Assembly: GCA_035041965.1 (NCBI GenBank)
Contig: JAPYMA010001875.1
Span: forward strand, 26,163 to 90,162
DNA length: 64,000 nucleotides
Direction: 5' to 3'
Source: Anisakis pegreffii
Lineage: Eukaryota > Nematoda > Chromadorea > Rhabditida > Anisakidae
The position numbers and the translations under genes are program-made. Below are positions 27,801 through 38,457 of this stretch, in pieces. The notes under the pieces are model-generated. The model was not told where the DNA came from, ran no database searches, and saw only the letters and a list, made by a program, of their open reading frames with translations. Position 1 is the first letter of the stretch, and every line of letters starts with the position of its first letter.

Positions 27801-30800
27801 CATTTCTCCCTTACTAAATTTTTCGTCAATGTTAGTTATGTCTATTGAAGTAGCCAAAGGCACCGAATTCGTTGGAACTGTACTATTCACGATCTAAATA
27901 TGAGAAATATAGCAGCTGAATTGGCTTGATAAGAAGGATTTGGTTTGAGTGACTGAGATGAGTGACGGATTATGATATTTGAATGAATGAGGATAGATTT
28001 AGCTGGATATCTTAGGGGATTTATTTGTTGGGATTGATTGTTTTCAGTTTAGCTGAACTCTTGTTGTCATTGAATGCATTAGACTCGTTGAGATTTTTGA
28101 TGGATTTGATTTTATCGCAAATCCTTATGGTTATATATGGATGTAATGTGAAAACCATTAATACAGCATGCACTATGCGAGCTTGTTATATCAGCACAAT
28201 GTGTCGTCATTGCTCTTGTGCTCTCTTCACTCTCCTCAAAAAGCTTTTTGGTACTCCGGATGTAGGTTTTTTATCGTTGCATTCTTGAGATCATTGCTGC
28301 TCTATCGTTGGAAGTTATTTTCAGCGATGTTATACTCAATTTGAACTCGAATTTTACATTATAGCTGAAGTATTTCTATGGTTTAAAGAAGATTCTCCAA
28401 TGTTTGCTATATGAGCGATTTCATTTGTTCAAATGAAATCGCACGACAAAGTCTTTTTATAAACGGAGCTCAATGTCTGGAATTAATTCAGTTCTTTCCG
28501 TCATATCGTTATTATTCACATTTGAGTGTTTAAATTTACCAGATTAACAGTTACCTCATCAAAACGATGCACATAATTTCAAATCAAAATCGAATTCATA
28601 TCAGAAGTTGCATTTTCAGATGATGGTTGCCCCACAGCCGCACTACCGTTCACACCACAAGGAACGTAACGATGACTCGTGTCGAGTTAATAGCATGTTC
28701 GTTTTCGATTTCTTCGATGTTTTTAGTCGTTCGAGAGCTTCTCCATTCGTAAAGCAGAATTTTTTCAAGATCGTTTTCTCTGTTGTTATTTTCTTTCTAT
28801 GTGTGATCACTGATTAATAACAATTCATATTACGCCACGCGACATTCCTCTTTTGTAAAGTGTTTGCTGTTCAGCAATTTCGTCTCGCTATAGGTTGGCT
28901 CTGTTCTAGGTGCTAGTTCCTCATTAGATCGTGAATCCCCTTCTGCTTATCACGGAAGGAAAGGGTCTTTTTCAAGAAATATACAATGATGTGTTTTTTG
29001 TTGCAGTGATCACAGTATGGTTCAACGACGTCAAAGTGCTGGTGCTATAGTGCCAACGTTCGCCTCAACACAGTATCAGGACAGTCGACGTTCGTATTGT
29101 CGAGATAATCCATTGATGGTTGGTCCATCTGGTGATCAAGTTTTCTACGGTAATTTCTTTCTGTTGCAATTTATTCATAAAAATTTGTTCCATCTCTTCA
29201 CAATCGCAATATGAGTTCAGAATGAATCAGACATGAATGGTGGATAATGAGAGATTGAAAGCGATATTTTTTTCCGTGCTTTTTCTCGCTGTAATTTTTA
29301 TCGGTCTGTGCAAGCAGTTGCCTACGTTAGCCTACGTTAAGCTGTATGAACTGAAAATAAGTTGCTGTACTCAACGAAATAATGACAAATTGATTGATTT
29401 TAAATAATATTTTGGATGAGAAAAACTTTAATTTCAGTGGACGATCGAACTCCGCGATCGAAATCCGGTGGTGATGATATACGAGTAGCCGTGCTCGAAC
29501 AGCGAGTTCGTGAACTCGAAACTGCGATGATTGGTGGCATGCAGTCACCATCCACTTCAGCGGCATCTGCCTCGTTCATGATACCGGTCGTTGGAACGAA
29601 AGGTTCTGAAAGTTACTGTTGAATTGATTGTAATCGTATCTGTTCAGATGCATGATTCTAATTATGATTATGCAGAAGCTGTAAAACATTAATACGTTCC
29701 TCATATTGCGGCTGAATGTGAAGTTTGGAGCACTTTTCCACTGAACTGCGGTCATCTCTTTGAAATGCCGTTAATCATCCCTATGACTGATCTATTACCC
29801 AGCGTTAAGTGCCGATGATTGTGTAACAATAGCAAAGGAACGTTCATCATCGGTATTTAATCTTGCAAGGGTGGAAATCGCCTTCAGTTGAGTACATTCA
29901 CATTAGATGGAGAGAATTTATGAATCTGATTGAGGTTATGCAAATAGAACCTTAGGAACCATTGAAAATGATTGTACTGTTCGGAGGATGTGATTTGATG
30001 CGGTTGTTGTCTCCCCTCATATTTTATTGGTACTCAATTTAACAAAAGCATTTGCAGGTGGACGAATGTTGACACAGTCATCAGGACAGTTGCTCGTAAC
30101 TCCGTCAGGATTATCTTCAACTCAGCAGCTGATGGCCAAAGAGATTGTCGATAAAGAAGTGGAAATCGAACGGTTCCTTCTTCATTCAATTTTTTCATCC
30201 TCTGTTCTGGAATTTGTGATATCTATGTTATTCTTTAGATAATGTCTATATGAGTGGGTACAAAGCATTATAAATTGATATTGAGTTTGCTTTTTACATT
30301 CTTCCAAGGCGTCCATTCCCATTGATTTTTCATCACTCGTTTGTGTATTATTGCCCTCATTAATATTCTCATTGAACCTCTGTCATAGACTGAAGTGTTT
30401 ACTAATTCAGATTACAATCCCAACTGCGAAAATGTTATTCACGAATGGAGTTGCGTCAAGTACAATACGATGAAGAGGTGAGTCATCTTTAGCAGTTATG
30501 TTATGCATTCCAAACATTTGGATGAAAATTTTAAGTGTGATTTTACGAATACGGTGTAAATTGGTTTGATTTGTTCAGGTGAACGCTTTTCGACGCGAAT
30601 CAGACGAAGCGAAAGCGCAATTGGCCAGAGTGAAATCACGATTGAACGAACTCGAGAACGAATGTAGTGTATATAGAGAGAAGGCGAGTGCTGTCGAAGC
30701 GGCTCGCACATCCACAATGACAAGTTCACTCGAGAAAATCGCTTCACAGGTATGGTTTTCGTTTGTTTAAGAACTTCTTTGATCGCTTCAGTTTCATTTT

Positions 30801-32733
30801 CCATTTCCTTATTTTCATGTTCAAATTGTTTGCTTGGTGCATTACCCATTGTTTAGCCGTTAAGGTGCTGAACTCCTTTTGAAATCATTCGTGTATTGCA
30901 TAAGAGAAAGAAGAATCACTTGATATCTCCTGGTAGCGTTCTGATCCAATTGCGTGAAAGCATTGCATTGGTTCATGAACAAATTTCAGGAGAAGGAAAT
31001 TGCAACGCTACGCGCTGAACTCGAGAAGATGTCACAGTTGACGACACAAATTGAGAAGGCGAAAGAAGAGCTGGAGTTTTTGGAGTTACAAAACGACGCG
31101 TTGAGTACGGCGATCGATGCAAAGGACAATACGATACGCGAACTCGAAGATTCGTTTATTGTTAGTAGCTTCTCGAATTTTTTCCCGTCATATCCTTCAT
31201 AGTCCCTTGCAAATATATCTTTCTTCAACGTCACGTTCATTACGAGGGATTTTTGAGGTAACGTGTTCGGAGCAGTATCCAGTGATGATCCTGCAAAATG
31301 TTTGCTGAGATCGCTCGCTTGCTCAGTATTTTGTGAATTCAGTAGTATTTATTGAAAAGTGATCTGGGATAATTTAAATATTAAGGAAAATGACCGAGTC
31401 ATCTGTTGTTGTTGATTATAGACGATGAAAGCGGATACATCAGGCAAGACGCAACAGAAGAGTGGTTCGGTTACGCCTCGAGGTGATGGCGTCTCGTTGT
31501 TCGGTGCGCAGACATCCTATTTTAATCGTGACTTAAGTGATCTCAAGCAAATCAATGACACTTCCGTAAGTATATTTTTCAGAGCGCATTAATTTTAGAA
31601 GTGAAGTGATTCAAGTTAGAACATTCGATCATCATCAAAAAAATTATCCTTAAGGTTTTTTCTTTTTTTCCTCCAATCTGGCTAGGTTGGTGATGAAAAT
31701 ATCGAAGTGTTCTGATATATGTGAGAGACGGAAATTTGGAAAAGCGTAAAAAATTGATATATTTCATGCAGCATCGTTCACTCTTGGCATTTTTTAATTT
31801 GTTATTCCACATCTAAGATAAGAAAATGGTCGTAACGCTCCGTTTGTCTTTTTCAGAAAATCGGTGTGTCGCTGACAGATTTACCCTTAGGCGTACCGAA
31901 ATCACGTTCCACCAATCAGATCGGCGTGAACGCTGCCTCGTCAGCCATCTCAGATCAAGAGCAATTGCCCGCTCGTACCTCACAAATGATCCGTAAACAG
32001 CTTGCGGCTGTGTTGGAGTGTCGTTTGTTGGCGAAATGCTTGAAGGATATCGCCTCAAAAGCGATCTCTGGTGATGCGCCCAGTGTCAATCGATTGCTCG
32101 GTTGTAAAAGTTCGTCTGAATTTGTTCTGTTTTGAAGAAGAAAGTTCCAAATTTTGTCACGGAACTGAAACTGATACGAAAATGAATGATGATAGTGTCA
32201 CTGTTATGGTGTTTTCAGTTGAGAGTTTTGCATTCTGCTTGAATTTCTAACTATTGACCCATAGCGAACGCTTGACGTCGCTTATGTGTGCACATGAAGT
32301 ATACATTTCACATTTTTCGGAAAACATTTTGAATTGAATCACACATTAAATCATTGAAATCGATCGGCTTCCTCGTTGGGGATTTAAACTTCACACTCTG
32401 ACTGATAGACTAGTTTTATCAGTTTTTTAACTCGAATTCAGATAAATTCATTGAGTTTGTCTCTTGGGAGAAGAATAGCGATGAAATCTTCAGTGATGCA
32501 AATAACTTTTGAACAATTCAGGTGATTCAATGTCTGAATCGGAACCGGAACCACTCGTGATTGATCCGAATCCGATGACGTTGAATTCGGCGGAGCGATA
32601 TTTGAAGAAGGGCGCAGAAGATATGGTTCGTCTTGAGAAAGATCTCAACGCATTGCGTGAGAAATTCGTCGAATATTATCAGAAGAAGGTTGCAGATGAG
32701 CTGAGAGAAGATGAAGCATGCAAAATTCAGTAG
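8765..32733 (+). CDS. Ser/Thr-rich coiled-coil protein, 16 exons, 1171 aa
   Basis: Joined exons: 8765-9899, 16467-16685, 17111-17233, 19214-19360, 22520-22799, 25922-26015, 28620-28696, 29007-29149, 29438-29602, 30058-30172, 30411-30477, 30579-30749, 30990-31160, 31422-31565, 31857-32109, 32522-32733. The sum is 3516 nt and every junction keeps phase. Residues 1-740 are Ser/Thr-rich and low-complexity: poly-Gln at 5-9, a His/Gln run in exon 2 and an RSRSPSRS stretch near 550-557. A short coiled coil lies at about 754-772. The main coiled coil runs from about 817 to 966 and is rich in Glu, Lys and Leu. Further helical, charged stretches lie at about 1060-1095 and 1125-1165. No catalytic motif, membrane segment or signal peptide is visible. 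The architecture suggests a cytoskeletal or scaffold adaptor, which is inference. I do not recognise the family. I looked for the KN motif and ankyrin repeats of KANK proteins and found neither. Confidence 0.85.
9900..16466 (+). other. Intron 1 of coiled-coil gene (6.6 kb)
   Basis: A large intron containing the candidate alternative first exon at 13173-13212. The stretch 12500-13210 before that exon is less AT-biased and could be an internal promoter (inference). Open frames at 14029-14337 and 15941-16354 (102 and 137 codons) have no recognisable motif and no splice logic, and are probably chance. Confidence 0.6.
13173..13212 (+). CDS. Candidate alternative first exon of coiled-coil gene
   Basis: Inside intron 1, an ATG opens 13 codons (MLCGSWLGVALGN) and ends at AATG|GTAATT in phase 1. 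That is exactly the phase exon 2 needs, and GTAATT is also the donor of exon 8. Splicing to 16467 gives MLCGSWLGVALGNVRLRRRQ and a total of 806 residues lacking the long N-terminal exon. The call rests on one ATG, one donor and phase, so it is tentative. Confidence 0.4.
16467..16685 (+). CDS. Exon 2 of coiled-coil gene
   Basis: The acceptor is GAATTCAG and the donor CAAG|GTGGAT; both ends are phase 1, so the exon is symmetric. It encodes an Arg-rich start (RLRRRQTNP), a His/Gln-rich run (HQHHHQQQ) and a Ser-rich end. Confidence 0.85.
17111..17233 (+). CDS. Exon 3 of coiled-coil gene
   Basis: The acceptor is TTTTTAG and the donor GAG|GTTTAA; phases are 1-1. It encodes a Thr/Val-rich disordered segment starting DMDIPSSVTQTRS. 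The exon is recognised because it joins exons 2 and 4 in frame and because its base composition is GC-richer than the flanks. Confidence 0.82.
17234..19213 (+). other. Intron 3 of coiled-coil gene (2.0 kb)
   Basis: Nothing identifiable beyond the splice sites. Short open frames at 17250-17946 are AT-rich and lack motifs. Confidence 0.6.
19214..19360 (+). CDS. Exon 4 of coiled-coil gene
   Basis: The acceptor is TAATTCAG and the donor GATG|GTTTGA; phases are 1-1. It encodes a basic disordered segment with RRAST, a good match to a basophilic kinase site (inference), followed by a Pro-rich PPPTY element. Confidence 0.86.
19361..22519 (+). other. Intron 4 of coiled-coil gene (3.2 kb)
   Basis: Contains a 123-codon open frame at 19939-20310 with a hydrophobic stretch (FPFIFFTALIITAV) and comparatively high GC. 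It has no ATG at its first codon, no family match and no phase-compatible splice pair, so it is not called a gene. Confidence 0.5.
22520..22799 (+). CDS. Exon 5 of coiled-coil gene
   Basis: The acceptor is GATTTCAG and the donor AATAG|GTTAGT; phases are 1-2. It encodes GIGLYQLCRSRSPSRS followed by a long Ser/Pro/Gln-rich stretch with SASPIPKSP, which contains proline-directed kinase-type sites (inference). Confidence 0.86.
22800..25921 (+). other. Intron 5 of coiled-coil gene (3.1 kb)
   Basis: No gene seen. At about 24484-24522 an ATG opens 13 codons (MTSSVANVEYRIS) ending at a GTAAGC donor in phase 0, which fits the phase of exon 7 but not exon 6. It is noted only as a weak alternative-start candidate. 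Confidence 0.5.
25922..26015 (+). CDS. Exon 6 of coiled-coil gene
   Basis: The acceptor is GTTTTCAG and the donor AAAAAG|GTTTTA; phases are 2-0. It encodes RRTVSSGVNAQLTSAMTIDD and continues to STPTSKK. It fits exons 5 and 7 in phase. Confidence 0.82.
26016..28619 (+). other. Intron 6 of coiled-coil gene (2.6 kb)
   Basis: AT-rich, without a credible exon. It contains the 20-bp G-run minisatellite at 27705-27765. Confidence 0.6.
27705..27765 (+). repeat. 20-bp minisatellite with G-runs, three units
   Basis: TTGTTGGGGG recurs at 27711, 27731 and 27751, an exact 20-bp period, within units of the form TGGCTTGTTGGGGGTTTACA. The second unit has six G. The third unit is slightly diverged (TGATTTG). 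Confidence 0.85.
28620..28696 (+). CDS. Exon 7 of coiled-coil gene (3' end uncertain)
   Basis: The acceptor is CATTTTCAG and the exon starts in phase 0 with ATGATGG, so it could also serve as an internal start. Exon 8 needs phase 2 at this junction. Two donors give it: AT|GTTCGT after 28696, preferred because GTTCGT is used elsewhere in this window, or TC|GTGTCG after 28678. The encoded segment is MMVAPQPHYRSHHKERNDDS and, with the longer form, a few more residues. Confidence 0.65.
29007..29149 (+). CDS. Exon 8 of coiled-coil gene
   Basis: The acceptor is GTTGCAG and the donor TACG|GTAATT; phases are 2-1. It encodes a segment containing MVQRRQSAGAIVP, whose RRQS is a basophilic kinase-type site (inference), and the stretch DSRRSYCRDNPLM. 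Confidence 0.85.
29438..29602 (+). CDS. Exon 9 of coiled-coil gene, first short coiled coil
   Basis: The acceptor is AATTTCAG and the donor AAAG|GTTCTG; phases are 1-1. It encodes VDDRTPRSKSGGDD and then IRVAVLEQRVRELETAM, a two-heptad helix, followed by a Ser/Ala-rich linker. Confidence 0.87.
30058..30172 (+). CDS. Exon 10 of coiled-coil gene
   Basis: The acceptor is TTTGCAG and the donor AACG|GTTCCT; phases are 1-2. The first part is a Ser/Thr-rich linker. The last 16 residues (from QQLMAKEIVDKEVEIE) begin the main coiled coil. Confidence 0.87.
30411..30477 (+). CDS. Exon 11 of coiled-coil gene
   Basis: The acceptor is TAATTCAG and the donor GAAGAG|GTGAGT, close to consensus; phases are 2-0. 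It encodes LQSQLRKCYSRMELRQVQYD and ends in EE. It is too short to stand out as an open frame alone, but it continues the heptad pattern between exons 10 and 12. Confidence 0.87.
30579..30749 (+). CDS. Exon 12 of coiled-coil gene (57 codons)
   Basis: The acceptor is TTGTTCAG and the donor CACAG|GTATGG; phases are 0-0. It encodes a continuous coiled coil (VNAFRRESDEAKAQLARVKS and onward) ending SSLEKIASQ. Confidence 0.9.
30990..31160 (+). CDS. Exon 13 of coiled-coil gene (57 codons)
   Basis: The acceptor is AATTTCAG and the donor TTATT|GTTAGT; phases are 0-0. It encodes coiled coil (EKEIATLRAELEKMSQ and onward) ending IRELEDSFI. Its length of 171 nt is identical to that of exon 12. Confidence 0.9.
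31422..31565 (+). CDS. Exon 14 of coiled-coil gene
   Basis: The acceptor is GATTATAG and the donor CTTCC|GTAAGT; phases are 0-0. It encodes a polar linker (TMKADTSGKTQQKSGSVTPR) and then FGAQTSYFNRDLSDLKQIN. Symmetric phases mean it could be skipped without a frameshift. Confidence 0.86.
31857..32109 (+). CDS. Exon 15 of coiled-coil gene
   Basis: The acceptor is TTTTTCAG. The donor TAAAA|GTTCGT is poor, but it is required for exon 16 to join in phase 1. It encodes a Ser/Gly-rich linker and a helix TSQMIRKQLAAVLECRLLAK with the following KCLKDIASKAI. Without splicing the frame stops at 32135. Confidence 0.85.
32522..32733 (+). CDS. Exon 16, C-terminal exon of coiled-coil gene
   Basis: The acceptor is CAATTCAG and the phase is 1 in. 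It encodes an acidic SMSESEPEPLVIDPNP stretch and then a charged helix (SAERYLKKGAEDMVRLEKD and onward). It ends at a TAG at 32731-32733 after ACKIQ. I see no close AATAAA; the nearest clear one is at 34590-34595. Confidence 0.88.
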
Positions 32734-34951
32734 ACTATTGTGCTAACTTTTAACGCTGATCGATGTGATCCCATATCCCCGTGACGATCAAGCGGATAGT
32801 GTAAATATTGCCTCTCAAAAATTGTCTCGTGCAGTGAAAAACGACTGTTCTTTCCATTTGACTCAATTGTAAGAAGTTGAAATTTGTAGAAGATTCTCAA
32901 CAATTTGGAAGTATTCCCTCGAAATGCTCATCTCTTTTCTTGCCTTTTTTGCGGTCATTCTTATTTCACGTCGATACGATGGAGTGTTTTCGTAAAACGC
33001 CTTGCACAACCGATCAAATTCTCTTGTTTTCCGACCATATGAGATGGGATATGAACATTATCTATTGTCGCTTTGTTAATCGGGAACTGTATTCGTAATA
33101 TGAATGTGCCTCCGTTATTTTTGAAGATGTTCTCTGTTTTTTGTTTTGTTTTTTCGAACTAATTGCCTTTCGCGTGCTTCTCCTCTCATTGGAATCAATT
33201 TTTTTGATTGTTCATAAAAAATCGAAAATGTTCGCATTAGTACAATAGTTTTGTTTTCCTTATTATCCACTAACATTTCAATTAGTCGACTTCATTGTGT
33301 TCACCACCGTTCGTTCACTTCATACTTCAGTGTTAGTATATGCGTAGTTCTATTGGTATTATTTGTTTTTTGTCGATTAAGGTTCAGAAAACGAATAAGT
33401 TAGGTAGGAATTCCTGAATTTGTGAACAAATTGTTGAGTTCCATCCTCAGTAACCGTAGGGGAATGTTTTTGATGAGCACATGTCAGTTTCGGTGTAAAG
33501 CAGCATCTTCCTTGTTCCAGATTCTAAAAAATTTACAGTTAGCTTGGGTACATGAAAAAAAATTGATCGAATTTTCTCATGATCTAAAACTCAATCACAA
33601 GTTCTATTCTTCATCATGACTGATAACTATGGAATTTATTTGTTCTTCAACGGGATTCTACATTCTCTTCGCACATTTGTAACTACTAGCCTTGTTATCC
33701 ATATACATACTCATAATTATTGCTATTGTCAGTAATATGAATCTTTGAGATGGTGAATTTATGATTATTTCAACTATCAACATTATCGCGATTCTGTTCA
33801 TTGTTACCGTTTTGTTGTGTTCAACACGCGGGTTATGTGGTTCCTTCATATTATATCTTTATTGCAGGCCTGTATGCATTGCTCTAGATTAGTTGATAAT
33901 ACATTGTGGTTGTTTAGCTCTTTTAATCAGTTCTCATTGTTAGTCAATAATCTCATTGTAACAATCGCCTGATTTGCATTTTCTTCATTTTACATCTCAT
34001 CCGTACTCGTTTGAGTTCATACAATGTCAAGATTTCTTATTGTATAGTACGTAATTAGGCAAGCAGAACTAACTTTCCACCATATTCATAACCTAAATCG
34101 ATCTCAGTTCGAAATCTTTTCATCTTCACATGATTTTATGGTTATCAGATGATTGATCTTATTGTGCAAAAGTTTGAATATCTGAAATTGCCAGCAAAAA
34201 CTGTTTTAACTGATACATTCAAGGCTCATATTGATACATTCACCAAAAAAAATTGTCTGCTCACCTTACAATATGCAAAAAAACTGTTGATACGTAAAAT
34301 TATTTGAGATGAACTAAACATCCTGGCAGGAGTTAGGTTGATTTTAGTGTTATTGTTTTGTTCCATCAAATCTGATTTTCAATGATGTTACTATGTAATA
34401 TTAATTTTTAATAACGTAATTATTATGAGCTTCAGAATGTTTTCTTTTTTCTGTTTTTGTTGCAGTTTGCATTTGTGTTTTTGTAGATGCGCTGATTAAT
34501 AGAATTTGACTAACGTTCACATTCCGTATTAATAATGAAACGGTTTGCATTGATGAATGATAGCATCTATAAATAATGGTTTTTGATGGAATAAAACGGT
34601 TTTGAAAATGTTTCCTATTGGTACTGTGAAGAAATTGCGAGAAGAAATTCTTTGTTTACGATCGTTGAACTTTTAGAAAACTTTTTGGCTGATTGAAACG
34701 ACTTTCGATTTTGGAAGACTGTTTGCTTGTTTTGCAGATGTTTGCAAATGATAGAAGCATCTAACTGAAACATCATTTGCAATTTCAACGAGCGATTCCT
34801 TATTTAGGGAAACAACTCTACGTCACATGGATATCATTCACATTCGCTTGTTAATTCAAAAAGTGGTTCACTTCTTCATTATTAAAACCCTTGCTTAGGT
34901 CGTTTAGTATCCGTCACTACATATCTGAGTGTTAAACTGTTAAATTACGAA
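32734..34951 (+). other. 3' flank of coiled-coil gene
   Basis: Probable 3' untranslated region and intergenic DNA. AT-rich, with an AATAAA at 34590-34595. No coding exon recognised. Confidence 0.5.
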
Positions 34952-35029
34952 ATGCTGCAAGTTCGTCAAGTTGATGAATTTCAACGAAAGACAGTGAAGA
35001 CGATGAAGGAAAATGGAAATGTGAATAAA
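34952..35029 (+). CDS. Orphan coding-looking exon, possible upstream exon
   Basis: ATG opens 26 codons (MLQVRQVDEFQRKTVKTMKE, then NGNVNK) and ends at a good donor, AAATAAAG|TAAGTT read as AAA|GTAAGT, in phase 0. The acceptor-like GTAG just before 43489 would join it as ...NVNK-RMNELLAI in frame with the small membrane protein. That would give 157 residues and a long cytosolic N-terminus. The intron would be about 8.5 kb and the acceptor is weak, so it may instead belong to an unseen gene. Confidence 0.35.
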
Positions 35030-36204
35030 GTAAGTTATAAAATGACCAAATTTCATTTCAGTTAGAAACATAGAGGTTCCATTGACTAGCACAACAATAT
35101 CACACAAAAGTCGCTTTGAAAATAGGAATCGTCATTAAGATCTTTACGGATGAGCTGAAACATGGAGAAATTTGATCATTTCATAATTCTTCCAACGTGG
35201 GGTTGATCAGATGAGTTGTTACTTCCAGCGATAGCAATTGAAGCAACCACTAAATCATTTATATGGGCAAACACGAATTTGACTGGCACTACCATAAACA
35301 ACAACAATAACAAGACAACCTCCTCCCTTCTTGGATGACTAGAATTACTAGTGCGTCATGTTCATACCATTTATTATTATGGTTAGCATTACCCTCCCCA
35401 TTACTGCTTCAAGTATTGAATGCAGATAGCGCTGTGCCCTCCTCACATGACTTTAAATTCTTCAATTGATTCGCTTTTCATCGCAATTGATCTGTAACGC
35501 GCTACAATTGTTTCTTTTTGAACATGCGCTCGAACAAGTGATTTCTAAGTCAGAGTTTTCCGACGATTTATTTTCAACCTTTCAGCACTGTGAATGGTCA
35601 GGAACTTAAGGAGTGTTTAGATTACTTGATGGCAATTTCTGAAGTTAGAATAGCATTTGTGAGAAGAGAAACTGAACAGCGTTAAATCAAAGCGATTACC
35701 ACTGAATTATTTTGGGTGCGATCGATTTTTTGACGATCCATGCATAAATTTGAGATAATGATGAAAGGCTCGAATGATGACAGGTTTGCTCTTTGATGGA
35801 GTTGGCATTTATCATACGTACAACTCATGCATGACATATTGTCAACGAAAATAGCCGTTATGAACTTATGCCATGCTGGCTGTTGCTTTGAGATAAAGTC
35901 GCTTAGTACACGTCAATAAATAATTGCGTCATATTTCGTGATGAAAAGAGTTGAATTCGGAAAATTTCAAAAGTTTCAATATCATCCAATTTTTCTTCCC
36001 TCCCCCTCCCCTCTCTTCAACTGAGTGACACTAATTTGAATTCAACAAATTTTCAGTACTAATTCTTAGCCGTTAACAATCATCATTAAAACTGCTCTGT
36101 TACGATGCTTTATTCATGATTGATTGTAACCTAAGCCTATGAACAGAATATGGCATTTGTGGTTTTCTTCCTATGCATTTGAAAGTAACGTTATTTTGTA
36201 TTTT

Positions 36205-36251
36205 GTTTTTTAACTTGATCATATTTTTTAACTCGATCATTTTAACTTGAA
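36205..36251 (+). repeat. Short direct repeats TTTTTTAACTYGATCAT
   Basis: The unit TTTTTTAACTTGATCATA is followed directly by TTTTTTAACTCGATCAT and a partial TTTTAACTTGA, an 18-bp period over about 45 bp. Confidence 0.7.
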
Positions 36252-37925
36252 AATGACGATCATATTTTGTCGATGCAAATTTTTTAAACTTGATAGCGGG
36301 CATCAAAGCGCATGTGAAATTTTTCAAAGCGAGACAATCACGCGCAATTCCATCGTTTCATTGTCTCATTTGAAAAGTCATATGCTAATGATATCTAAAG
36401 ATTATTGCTCACTGATAAAGAATTTCAAAAAAATCCACGCCACCACCTACTTCCATAGTGGTGTGTTGCTTGGAAGCATGTGCTATTTTCTTGAGCAGTA
36501 AGTAATAAATTCACGATAGGCAATTCATAACGACAATCGCCAAGTGCTGATGGAGAGTTGATTTTGTTTTTATCATTCATAAATGAATGAATGTGTTGAT
36601 ATTACAATCGATAACAAATGCACGGCTGTATGATCAAAATAGCGATGCGTTTACTTTTCATTATGTTTCCTATCGCTCGTGTTTATTCATCGTCTGATGA
36701 TGTCGATGCTTTTTTCTAATTCAACAAGTAAATAAGATGTGATTAACGAAAGTGGATGCTTGAATATGCAGTGAAATAGTGACCATAGCAAGAATGAAGA
36801 TGATAACAAGAGCACTAAGAATAGTCGCGATTGCTGTAATAACTGAACTGGTATTAATTCTGTACATATATTTGAGGTCATTTATTTGAAACTGGATGAA
36901 ATTGTTTGAAAGAAATTGAGCTCATAATTGTTATGCAAGAAAATACCGCTGCTTGTCTGGAATTCATGTTCGATAACAGTATAAGGAATTATTGTTCGAT
37001 TAATTTCGAACAAGATGACAGAATGAGTCGAAATTTCGTGGTATTGCATCTAACTGACATCATCAGAGACAACAAAATTGGTCTATGGAAGAGTTCAGTT
37101 TGGTGATTCCATATAATTAATCAAATCGTGATATCACAGTAATTTTGTGATGTTATTTGTTGATAGTGAGTTGAATTGTAGAAAAACGAGTTTGTTTGGA
37201 TGTAAGTTGACGACGACTCCTCATGATGTATATGAAAAGTTTTCTTCAGGCGTTAGATAGTTCATCATATCTATGAATAGGTTTTTGCGTAATAGAAAAG
37301 TACATGCAATTAATAATGACGTTTATTTGAACGGTTTATAATATGCCTTACTAAGGTTAATGTGTGTTGCGGGAAACGGGGAATTTCGGGATCTCCGTTT
37401 TCCCGTCCTTTTCCCCAACATTTTTGAAGGCGTCCGCAGATCCGGGGACTTCAACTGAAAGATTTCGTTCCGCCTTTCTCTGTTCCCAACTTTTCCGGAA
37501 TTGTCCAGAATAACCATTACTCGATAATTTTTGAGGAATTTCCAGAGCTCTTCCCGAGAATTGATAAAATCAAATAAAAGCATCAAAAACGTGAATTTGA
37601 AGCGATTTCACCAACGATTTCGCATGCTTTCTGTGCCATTGCGGCCTTTTAAGAGAGTTCGGCTCATCAGAATGCTGTGGTGGTGTTAGTGGTGGGATAT
37701 TGTTAGTTTACACATTGGGCGTGCTCAACAAATGCTATATTATACTCCACTTTATGGACTTAGCAATGCACTTGAACACATTTTTCAGTATTATAGATTT
37801 GTTTGCATATTGTAAACAAATTTCTGAGATTGAAAATGACCCGTTTAAGGCCAGGGCAGACAATTATGAGCATGATAAATGTTGCGGATAAATTCAGTGC
37901 TATATATCCTATACCAACAACTTAG

Positions 37926-38039
37926 GATCAAGAAGAGTTCTCCCACAGAACGAGGTGGGGTCTCAGATTGGAGGAAGAGTTCCCCTCGATCAAGCAGGAT
38001 GTCTGGAGAGCGGGATTGGAATCGTCGAATGGAGGGCAT
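37926..38039 (+). other. Possible unassigned exon
   Basis: ACAACTTAG|GATCAAG to GGCAT|GTATTT gives 38 codons in a GC-richer patch (IKKSSPTERGGVSDWRKSSP and onward, then RSSRMSGERDWNRRMEG). Phases are 2-2, which fits none of the three genes. The Ser/Arg-rich reading looks coding, but the same patch is open in other frames too. Confidence 0.25.
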
Positions 38040-38457
38040 GTATTTTTCAATAAAAGAAACGCACCACCATCAGACCCGATCAAGAGGAGCTCTTGGTGAC
38101 TCCTACGCCAGTGCTGTTCGAAAAAAATGCACAAATAGAATTTCTTATCTAGTCACGAGCCTGAATCTTTCGTCGCCGTTCTCTGTTATCTCAGCTGAGC
38201 AGTATTTGGTCGTTAGATGCCATTAAAAAGAGAAGTCATAATCTTCGACCTCTAGTCAGTCCAGTTATATTCAAAATTTGCTGCTGGTTCATTTCATCAG
38301 ACCACCCTTCCAAGCACATAAATTCCTTAGAAGAATCTGACTAGAAGTTATCTCATCCACAATTTCAAACTGGCAATTCGATGCATTGGCTGATATTTTC
38401 GCTTTCCTGACGATCATTCCTTGACACATTTCCGAGTGATATTTCATTTTTGATTGA

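Noticed and set aside
8765..32733. Identification of gene 1 as a KANK/VAB-19-type protein
   Set aside because: No KN motif near the N-terminus, no ankyrin repeats, and a stop directly after the C-terminal helix.
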